Positions 14,885 to 19,944 of a DNA stretch of 19,944 nucleotides are shown here, piece after piece. The stretch spans positions 1-19,944 of the forward strand of contig JBILKV010000073.1 in NCBI GenBank assembly GCA_044376515.1, in the 5' to 3' direction. Positions within the stretch are counted from its first letter, which is position 1. Each line of letters begins with the position of its first letter. The stretch comes from Chth-196 sp044376515. GTDB taxonomy: Bacteria; Verrucomicrobiota; Verrucomicrobiia; Chthoniobacterales; Chthoniobacteraceae. Below the pieces are notes generated by a model that was given only the letters and a program-made list of their open reading frames with translations, searched no databases and had not been told where the DNA came from. The translations under genes and the position numbers were made by a program.

Positions 14885-16309
14885 TTACGCAGCACATGCG
14901 TATCCGTGCGAACACGCCTGGTGCGGGATGGCGTTTCGCAGCGCACCCAGCGCGCTCTGGTGTAGGCGCCGCACCTCGGCGTGCTCCAAACCAAGCCTCT
15001 CGGCCGTTTCCCTCAGGCTCAGTAGCGGGCAACCGCCAATCCCGTACACGTACGCCACCACGGAGCGCTGCGCTTCAGCCAGATGCTCCAGGTAGGGATC
15101 CAAACTGCCCGCCGCATCGCTGTTGCCGTAGAACGGGGTCAGCGAAGCCGGATCAGGCAGGAAATCCCCAAACTTCTGCTCCCCCTCTTCACCGGCATCT
15201 TGATCGAGCGAAATCATGCCTTGTTTCAGTTCGCTAAGCTCGCGCACCTCGCTGCAGGAAAAACCTGTTTCTTCAGAGAGCTGTTCCACACTGGCAGCCC
15301 GGTGGATCTCGCTTTCGATCTGGGCGCGTGCACCGTCCAGCTTCCGCAACGCATCACAACGGTGCACGGGCAGACGGATGGTGCGGCCTTGGTTGTCGTT
15401 TTCACGCCGCATCGCCGACTTGATCAACTTCACCGCAAAAGTGGAGAAGCGGTTTCCCAGCCGTTCGTCAAACCGCTCAGCGGCGGTGAGCAACCCACGG
15501 TTGCCCTCCTGCACCAGGTCCTCGAACGAAAGGAAAGACTGCTTCATTCTTTTAGCAGTGGAAACGACAAGCCGCAGATTTGCATCGACCATTTCGTTGC
15601 GCGAGGCGACCGCCGCTGTACGAAGCCGCCTTGCCCCTGCAAGGAAGGTCCCACAGGTCGCCGTGTCCATCAGGTTTCGACGCGCAAACTCCGCTTGCGG
15701 CGCCGTCTCAGCAGAGTTGCTCCCTCTTGGGAAGAGGTCACAAAATTCGCGCTCCACCTGCGCCAGCAGTTCCAGACACTGGTCCGGCCAAATCTCCAGC
15801 ACCGCAACCAAATCGCCAAACGCTGCCGCCACCTCCGCGTTGAGGTCGGCGTTTTCGAGGGCCCCGGAAACAAACCGTTCCCGAGCGTTGTGAAGGAATG
15901 CTGCAGCCAGGCCCAGGGCGGCGCCCAGGACCGACCTGCGCGCTGGTTCGCAGTTTGCACGGGTCATCTCCGCCCGGGCTTGTTCCAAAAGCATGTCCCC
16001 TACACGACCGGAGGAAAGTAGGTGCTGCAACAGCGCGCCGAATCCTGCCCGAATCCGGCTCCCCAGAGCCACCTCTTGCTCTCGCGAGAGCAATGGTTTT
16101 GTTCCGATCTGGTTAAGATAAACCTTAAAAGCACCCGTCTGGGTGGATGCTTCCGTTTCTGCAACGACGTCCGCATCGATGCGCTGGCCGCCTCCTTTTT
16201 TCTTGGTCGTTTTGGGACGCGGCCTTGCATTCATTGCTTTTGCGGGCAACGTTGTGTTAGCGGGCTTGAAGTAAGCGGCATTGATGGGTTGCTTCGGGGT
16301 GTTTTTCAT
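14885..16309 (-). CDS. Divergent sigma-70 family RNA polymerase sigma factor (RpoD/RpoS-type layout)
   Basis: A 474-residue sigma factor. A basic N-terminus (about 1-45, many Lys/Arg) is followed by region 1.2 (AFKVYLNQIGTKPLLSREQEVALGSRI, 60-86), a long non-conserved spacer (about 90-235), region 2 (RNEMVDANLRLVVSTAKRM, then FEDLVQEGNRGLLTAAERFD, and RTIRLPVH, 238-316), region 3 (EQLSEETGFSCSEVREL) and region 4 (LSLRETAERLGLEHAEVRRLHQSALGALRN). It would direct RNA polymerase to a set of promoters. In region 2.3 the usual YATWWIRQAI is replaced by FAVKLIKSAM (291-300), so both tryptophans that help open the -10 element are absent. This suggests an alternative factor with altered promoter melting. 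ATG is at 16309. It stands alone, after a long gene-free region. Confidence 0.9.
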   Translation of the reverse strand: MKNTPKQPINAAYFKPANTTLPAKAMNARPRPKTTKKKGGGQRIDADVVAETEASTQTGAFKVYLNQIGTKPLLSREQEVALGSRIRAGFGALLQHLLSSGRVGDMLLEQARAEMTRANCEPARRSVLGAALGLAAAFLHNARERFVSGALENADLNAEVAAAFGDLVAVLEIWPDQCLELLAQVEREFCDLFPRGSNSAETAPQAEFARRNLMDTATCGTFLAGARRLRTAAVASRNEMVDANLRLVVSTAKRMKQSFLSFEDLVQEGNRGLLTAAERFDERLGNRFSTFAVKLIKSAMRRENDNQGRTIRLPVHRCDALRKLDGARAQIESEIHRAASVEQLSEETGFSCSEVRELSELKQGMISLDQDAGEEGEQKFGDFLPDPASLTPFYGNSDAAGSLDPYLEHLAEAQRSVVAYVYGIGGCPLLSLRETAERLGLEHAEVRRLHQSALGALRNAIPHQACSHGYACAA

Positions 16310-17020
16310 GGGGTGTATGGAGTGTGGACTTGGTGAGCTACAAGGGGTGTGAAGCTTCGAGCAGCGCGGTTTTCCGGCGATGGCGTGGATTTTTTTGGGG
16401 TGTCTCCCGGACGGGTTTTGGAAGAGTTATGGCATCCTTGCACGGAGGGTGGGACATCCACGGGGATACCCCGCTGGATTTTGAAAAAGCCGTCAGGACC
16501 GGGTGTTTGTTCCCCTGTGGGAGGGCGTCCAGATTTTTGCTGCTGTGAGCGGTCGTCATAAGGGCGTCCAGATGGCGGTGGGTCGTGACCCGCGGGCCCC
16601 TTGACAGGAATGTGAAGTTCGTGCGCTTGCGCTGCGAAACGACGGTTTCCGTGGAGTGTTCAGAGGTCAGTCTCCAGACTTACACGATCGGTTTCTTAAA
16701 GGTGCAAGGGTGCCGCTCCCGCCTCTAAGCGGACTTTTTGTCCCGAGGTTTCCGCGAGCAATGTTCCAGTTCCGCCGGGAACGTCGCGGGGAATCGTAAT
16801 GCATCCCTGATTTATCAGGGGTAAGAGCTTTTAAGCTGCCGGTTGGAGGAATTCGCCCGCTGCAAGGCAGCAAGTTGACCTGTAGGGCCCCTGACACATA
16901 CCGAGGGAGGCGGGTGGGCGAAAACCATTTTGAAACCCTGTGTGCAATGCTGATTGGTGTGACTCGGATGTTCCGAGAGATGACCTGGTTCCGTTTTTCG
17001 CCTTCTAATCGTAAAAAGCT
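16310..17020. other. 711-base gene-free region with several hairpins
   Basis: No open frame here looks like a protein. It contains a two-part stem: CCGCGA (16752-16757) with TCGCGG (16784-16789), and inside it GTTCC (16763-16767) with GGAAC (16778-16782). It also holds CCCTGA-TTTA-TCAGGG (16805-16820) and CTCGGA-TGT-TCCGAG (16963-16977), the last 44 bases before the phosphatase gene. It must contain the sigma-factor promoter on the minus strand and the phosphatase promoter on the plus strand. It could also encode a small RNA, but no known RNA family is recognised. Confidence 0.4.
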
Positions 17021-17431
17021 ATGAGCGTTCGCGTTGTTTTTGCTGGAAAACTTTTACGAGCCTCCCGCCCCGGCTACCCTCGGGGCAGCAATTGTCCCGT
17101 GCCTGAAAGTGATGTGCTCAAATGGCTGGATCAGGTGCGCGCGGCCTCGGTTTCCTCGATTCTTTGCCTGCTGGATGACAAGCACTTGTCGATGTACGCG
17201 CACTGCGCGGGGGGGACTGGCCTGCTGGAAGCCTACCGGCAGGCGGGATTTGTGGTGGGCCATGTACCCGTTCAAGACCACAAGAGCCCCCCTTTAAGTC
17301 GGGAGGAAATGGAACAGGCGGTGGAGTGGTTCGAAAGCCTGCCAAAACCGGTGCTCGTTCATTGCAGCGCGGGGGTTGACCGTACCGGTGCCGTCGTGGA
17401 GCGGATCCGCACTTTGTGCGTTGGTGAATGA
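17021..17431 (+). CDS. Small dual-specificity / tyrosine phosphatase-like protein
   Basis: A 136-residue cysteine phosphatase. The P-loop is HCSAGVDRTGA with C115 and R121 (C-x5-R), and D86 in VPVQDHK is the likely general acid. The N-terminus (GKLLRASRPGYP) matches the opening of compact bacterial and viral DSPs. It is shorter than the phosphatase at 5937-6488 and only distantly related. It should dephosphorylate proteins or small phosphorylated molecules in the cytoplasm. ATG is at 17021, with the palindrome CTCGGA-TGT-TCCGAG 44 bases upstream as a possible operator. There is no obvious operon partner; the next gene is about 170 bases away at least. Confidence 0.8.
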   Translation: MSVRVVFAGKLLRASRPGYPRGSNCPVPESDVLKWLDQVRAASVSSILCLLDDKHLSMYAHCAGGTGLLEAYRQAGFVVGHVPVQDHKSPPLSREEMEQAVEWFESLPKPVLVHCSAGVDRTGAVVERIRTLCVGE

Positions 17432-17500
17432 TACGAAGTTTCCGGATCAAAACGCCGCACATCGAAAAAACAAATCAACTTATGTTTCGCCAACTTGCTT

Positions 17501-17552
17501 GAACCGGTTCCGGTTGAATCTTTTTTCCGAACCGGACTTAAACGCTCCGGAG
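17501..17552. repeat. Cluster of short palindromes in an AT-richer gap
   Basis: GAACCGGTTC (17501-17510) is a perfect 10-bp palindrome. TCCGGTT (17509-17515) pairs with AACCGGA (17530-17536), and CTCCGGAG (17545-17552) is a perfect 8-bp palindrome. They share the CCGG core. Further on, CCCGGT-GA-ACCGGG (17645-17658) is another hairpin. The gap 17432-17779 is clearly richer in A and T than its surroundings. The cluster could be operator sites for the genes to the right or a small mobile-element relic. Confidence 0.4.
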
Positions 17553-17603
17553 AGTCTGATGTTTTCATTTTAAGGACAAACCTTGTTGGTTGAAAAAAAG
17601 GAT

Positions 17604-17780
17604 ATGCCCCATCCACTCGTTCAGTTGGGATTTTTCAGAGCCCGCCCGGTGAACCGGGAGGCCCACGCCATTTTGACCCGTGGTCGAAAGCGCACAAAGA
17701 AGCGAAAAAAACAAAACTCGAAACCCGCGAAAAAGAGAAGGGTCCAGACCTTCAGTTCGATTTTTTACAGGTTGATATAA
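17604..17780 (+). CDS. Possible very small basic protein (weak call)
   Basis: From ATG 17604 the frame gives 58 residues, with a strongly basic middle (RGRKRTKKRKKQNSKPAKKRR) and a hydrophobic end (FSSIFYRLI). A purine-rich AAAAAAAGGAT precedes the ATG, and the stop TAA overlaps the ATG of the next frame (TAATG), which would allow coupled translation. No family is recognised, and the composition largely follows the A-rich DNA, so it may be accidental. Confidence 0.2.
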   Translation: MPHPLVQLGFFRARPVNREAHAILTRGRKRTKKRKKQNSKPAKKRRVQTFSSIFYRLI

Positions 17781-18046
17781 TGAAAATAAAAGAGCAATCC
17801 ACAGACAAAGTTATGACAAACTCACAAAAATTTACCGAACAGCCAAGTGAGCTAACGCCTGAGCAGTTCGCGCATCTCGCCGAAATCTGGGGGGATATTC
17901 TTCCGCTTCGGAACCGGGCAGCCCATTCGGGATCTCTGGACAAGGCTGAATTTCTTTATGGGGCAAAGCTGTGGATGAGGCTAAAAAAGGAGAGGCTGCT
18001 CGCGAAGCTCCTCGATTTGAAGTTGCGCTTGCGGTTGATCCACTAG
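17780..18046 (+). CDS. Very small HEPN-motif protein or fragment
   Basis: An 88-residue protein starting at ATG 17780 (an internal ATG at 17813 is also possible). The central part has the HEPN ribonuclease motif R-x4-H: PLRNRAAHSG with R44, N45 and H49, followed by a helix (DKAEFLYGAKLWMRLKKERLLAKLL). In HEPN proteins these residues form a metal-independent RNase site in a dimer. The first 20 residues are AT-rich and polar. It is much shorter than standard HEPN domains (about 120 residues), so it may be a truncated C-terminal half or a mini toxin. It lies 158 bases upstream of the HepT gene, another HEPN protein. The motif is clear; the functional status is not. Confidence 0.45.
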   Translation: MKIKEQSTDKVMTNSQKFTEQPSELTPEQFAHLAEIWGDILPLRNRAAHSGSLDKAEFLYGAKLWMRLKKERLLAKLLDLKLRLRLIH

Positions 18047-18074
18047 GCTGGGGTTTCGCTGGGATACCCGACCC

Positions 18075-18083
18075 TGCTATACT
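18075..18083 (+). promoter_or_regulatory. Candidate extended -10 promoter for the HepT/MntA pair
   Basis: TGCTATACT fits an extended -10 element (TGnTATAMT type), about 120 bases before the HepT ATG and in the only gap upstream of it. No good -35 box is seen at 17 bases (TTCGCT is the best), as is common for extended -10 promoters. This is a sequence match only. Confidence 0.35.
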
Positions 18084-18204
18084 CTGGTTTTGGCTGTTTG
18101 CGCCCTTTCGCGAGGTCGGAGAGATCAACCAACCGGCCCTCTCTCAGTCACGCCTTTCGGCTGTCCTTCGCCAGTTCCAGTCCGGTAGCGTGGTCCTGCG
18201 CAGC

Positions 18205-18621
18205 ATGAAGCTTGATTTCTCCAGTCTTGAAGGCGCGGCCAACACACTTGAACGGTCTGTGAAGGCTGCCGCTGCTCACGCTGCCTCCATCCCCCGGGAG
18301 TTGCAGGAAACCGTTCGCAGCGGAATCATCCAGAATTTCGAAGTCGCCTACGAACTGTCGTGGAAGATGATCAAGCGCTGGCTTGAATCCAACGTGGGCC
18401 CCGGTTCCGCGGACGGAGTGACCCGGCGCGAACTGTTCCGGCTCGCTGCGGAAAACCGCCTGCTCGAGGACGTTGATCTTTGGATGCGCTTCCACAACGC
18501 ACGGAACGAAAGCTCGCACTCCTACGACAATGAAACCGCTGAGGAAGTCAGCAAGTGCGCTGTCGATTTCGCCCCGGCCGCCCGTGCTCTTCTTTCCGCC
18601 CTTTGCGCACGCAATGATTGA
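18205..18621 (+). CDS. hepT: HepT-type HEPN toxin (HI0074 / nucleotidyltransferase substrate-binding family)
   Basis: A 138-residue helical protein. The HEPN active motif R-x4-H-x-Y is visible as RNESSHSY (R100, H105, Y107). The preceding helices (IIQNFEVAYELSWKMIKRWL, then FRLAAENRLLEDVDLWMRFHNA) match the HI0074 family exactly in order. HepT is a ribonuclease toxin that is silenced when its MntA partner adds AMP to the tyrosine of this motif. The frame is open upstream to 17971, but ATG 18205 gives the family's normal N-terminus (MKLDFSSLEGA). The MntA gene begins before the stop, overlapping by 8 bases. An extended -10 site lies about 120 bases upstream. Confidence 0.92.
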   Translation: MKLDFSSLEGAANTLERSVKAAAAHAASIPRELQETVRSGIIQNFEVAYELSWKMIKRWLESNVGPGSADGVTRRELFRLAAENRLLEDVDLWMRFHNARNESSHSYDNETAEEVSKCAVDFAPAARALLSALCARND

Positions 18622-18976
18622 CCTCGCCCCGAGCCATTTGAGGACTGTGCGGCAACTGCTTGCAGATCTGGCGCCCGAATGTGAAGTCCGCGTCTTCGGT
18701 TCCCGCGTGGCGGGGAACGCCAAGCCTTACTCGGATCTGGACATCGTTCTCATCGGAGGCCGTCGGCTACCCTCGGTGAGGGTGTCAGCATTGCGTGAAG
18801 CATTCGCTGAGTCAGATCTGCCCATCCGGGTCGACGTGCTAGATTGGCACGCGATCCCGGAAAGCTTCCGCAACATCATCACCGAGCGCTGTGAAGTGCT
18901 TCAACCCGGAACAGACAAGCCAGCGGCTACAGCAGCGGGGGAAAACGCAGCATCGGAAGCACCTTCGGGTGGCTGA
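18614..18976 (+). CDS. mntA: MntA-type nucleotidyltransferase antitoxin
   Basis: A 120-residue minimal nucleotidyltransferase. The signature GSRVAGNAKPYSDLDI is complete: G29-S30, D41 and D43, with the third metal ligand probably D74 in IRVDVLDW. In MntA/HepT pairs this enzyme AMPylates the tyrosine of the toxin motif and so blocks it. The start ATG lies inside the end of hepT (8-base overlap), so translation is coupled. The typical protein ends near RCEVLQ (residue 97). Here about 23 residues of Ala/Ala-Ser-rich sequence follow (TDKPAATAAGENAASEAPSGG), which looks like read-through into foreign sequence after a rearrangement. The tail runs opposite to the truncated regulator frame. Confidence 0.88.
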   Translation: MIDLAPSHLRTVRQLLADLAPECEVRVFGSRVAGNAKPYSDLDIVLIGGRRLPSVRVSALREAFAESDLPIRVDVLDWHAIPESFRNIITERCEVLQPGTDKPAATAAGENAASEAPSGG

Positions 18977-19230
18977 GCGTGGTCTGGGACAACCCAGAGG
19001 ACGTCTACAATGTCTGACTCACGCAATGACGTCGTTTCGCAAAAGAGACAGGCCGTCGCGCGGAGTGAGAATCGGGACGCCTTGGTGCTGTCCGCTTCGG
19101 CTCGCTTAAAAAGCTGCGCTGAATCCAGACAGGCCACTCCGCCTCGGCTGACGTTGGCCAGTTCAGCAAGTTCGATCTCCGAAAGTTCCGCAGCTTTTCG
19201 GTGGTAACGCACCAAGAATTCCAGATTCAT
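18901..19230 (-). pseudogene. Truncated XRE/HipB-type helix-turn-helix regulator
   Basis: The first ~35 residues (MNLEFLVRYHRKAAELSEIELAELANVSRG) are a good XRE-type helix-turn-helix of the HipB class, with the LSxxELAELANVS recognition-helix pattern. From about residue 32 the sequence leaves the family: the expected conserved continuation of the third helix and the dimer part is missing, and the remaining ~75 residues show no family resemblance and run over the end of the MntA gene. It therefore looks like a fragment cut by a rearrangement near 19130. ATG is at 19230. No HipA kinase or other partner remains. The intact domain may still be expressed, but regulation is doubtful. Confidence 0.6.
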
Positions 19231-19415
19231 GTTTTTGATCCCTTAAGAGTGCACAACGGCTCGTTTAGATAAGGAATCAAGCTCCCAAGACCCTGGCGCA
19301 GTCTTTTTGCCTCTTATGAGGCGCATTTTAGGGTCATGCTTTCAATAAAACGCCTGCGGTTGCCGCTGTTTAGCGGTTTGGCATCTTTTTGAATGCCATC
19401 AGACACTCTGCAGCA

Positions 19416-19676
19416 TCAAAGCCCGCGCGGGTGGTTCGCCGGAACCACCCTGAAGATTCTTTTCGTAAACTTCTCCATGCCACGGTGCTCGAGCGCCGGC
19501 ATGCGGTCGCCCCGCGCGGGATCGATGATGTCCCCGCCCTGGAGGATCACAATGTGCGAGCCGCAGACCCAGAGGTGGCCCGGGTAGCGGAGCCAAGGAC
19601 GCCGGCTGGGCGGATCGCCCAGTTTGTGGGCTTCAACGATGGATGCCGTGAGGGCGGCAACTATGAATGCGTTCAC
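19416..19676 (-). CDS. Hypothetical protein, possibly broken at its N-terminus
   Basis: An 86-residue frame with GTG start at 19676 and protein-like codon use (IVEAHKLGDPPSRRPWLRYP, then LWVCGSHIVILQGGDII, and GMEKFTKRIFRVVPANHPRG). No known family is recognised. The coherent frame goes on upstream of the GTG for about 18 codons (RRRGASEAAVYREKGFV) until a TAA near 19733. No ATG, TTG or other GTG is present there, so the real start may have been lost by a frameshift. A perfect 9-bp hairpin (19429-19450) lies in its last codons and may act in termination. Confidence 0.45.
   Translation of the reverse strand: MNAFIVAALTASIVEAHKLGDPPSRRPWLRYPGHLWVCGSHIVILQGGDIIDPARGDRMPALEHRGMEKFTKRIFRVVPANHPRGL
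19429..19450. terminator. Perfect 9-bp hairpin in the end of a minus-strand frame
   Basis: GGGTGGTTC (19429-19437) pairs with GAACCACCC (19442-19450) around a GCCG loop. It is inside the coding end of the minus-strand hypothetical gene. There is no T-tract next to it, so it may be a bidirectional transcript-stabilising hairpin or a REP-like element rather than a true terminator. The adjacent gap 19231-19415 holds smaller hairpins (GCCTC-TTAT-GAGGC at 19309-19322 and CCGCT-GTTT-AGCGG at 19363-19376) and no gene. Confidence 0.35.
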
Positions 19677-19774
19677 GAAGCCCTTTTCTCGGTAAACTGC
19701 TGCCTCGGATGCACCCCGGCGCCGATTATTTTACGGACCATTCGGATCTTCTCTCCCACCCGAATCCTCCCCGT

Positions 19775-19944
19775 TCAATCCGGACCCACAGTCTGTTCAA
19801 GACTGACTTCCAGCACGCATCCGGCGGGGAACTTTACTTGAGCCGCATTCTGATCATCTGCGAAAGGAAGCGCCTGCGAGCAGGCTCTGAAAGCCAGTCG
19901 CAACCAGAAGTTTTCGAACCTCCCCTGCGGGACGCTGGCTCCAG
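19775..19944 (-). CDS. C-terminal end of an unknown protein entering from the right edge
   Basis: A minus-strand frame is open from the window edge to a TGA at 19777-19775, giving about 56 residues (RFENFWLRLAFRACSQALPF, then ADDQNAAQVKFPAGCVLEVSLEQTV). The stretch VKFPAGCVLEVSLEQ reads like a beta-strand pair found near the end of several secreted or envelope proteins, but no family can be named. The start is outside the window. It is followed by the other minus-strand hypothetical gene. Confidence 0.4.
   Translation of the reverse strand, partial: GASVPQGRFENFWLRLAFRACSQALPFADDQNAAQVKFPAGCVLEVSLEQTVGPD

Noticed and set aside
15083..16021. 312-residue plus-strand frame opposite the sigma factor
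   Set aside because: Antisense shadow of recognisable sigma-70 regions 2 to 4.
16805..16820. CCCTGA-TTTA-TCAGGG as a terminator
   Set aside because: No T-tract follows on either strand and no gene ends nearby; kept only as a hairpin.
19389..19841. 150-residue plus-strand frame near the right edge
   Set aside because: The opposite strand shows more protein-like codon use in two frames, and this peptide has no family resemblance and shifts composition along its length.

Overview
The window is a GC-rich bacterial chromosomal segment of accessory character. It has many short operons on both strands, toxin-antitoxin modules, defence-type genes, decayed gene copies and long structured intergenic stretches. 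No rRNA, tRNA, CRISPR array or intact transposase was seen. The CBM96/DNRLRE-type polysaccharide-enzyme tail, LRV-repeat proteins next to a MoxR/VWA pair, a divergent sigma-70 factor and weak Shine-Dalgarno signals would fit Verrucomicrobiota or a neighbouring phylum. That placement is an inference, not a demonstrated assignment.

Layout. The left edge (2-712, plus) is the C-terminal end of a probable secreted carbohydrate-active enzyme. It faces a minus-strand defence block (797-5460): a VapB/VapC (PIN) pair, a broken fragment of a helicase gene (1541-1815), a TOPRIM protein (RloB-like) with its AAA15 ATPase (RloA-like), and an intact NERD-nuclease/superfamily-1 helicase. The broken fragment is a diverged direct duplicate of part of the intact helicase, so the ATPase/TOPRIM pair lies between two copies of the same sequence. 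After a DUF2442-like fragment and a dual-specificity phosphatase comes the most distinctive block (6630-12046). Two tandem paralogous LRV/HEAT-like repeat proteins on the plus strand (ATGA overlap) converge on a MoxR AAA+ ATPase and a VWA-like protein with a zincin motif on the minus strand (also ATGA overlap).

The right half holds a Sir2 deacylase, a possible ClpP-fold protein without catalytic residues followed by a small lipoprotein, a divergent sigma-70 factor, a gene-free structured region of about 0.7 kb and a second small phosphatase. Then come a very small HEPN-motif protein, a HepT/MntA toxin-antitoxin pair, a truncated XRE-type regulator, and two minus-strand unknowns at the edge.

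How they may work together. The AAA15-TOPRIM pair, the NERD helicase and the toxin-antitoxin pairs suggest an anti-phage or genome-conflict island. The LRV-LRV / MoxR-VWA group is the best candidate for a poorly described system: a chaperone-type AAA+ ATPase and its metal-binding VWA adaptor, accompanied by two repeat scaffolds that may select the client.
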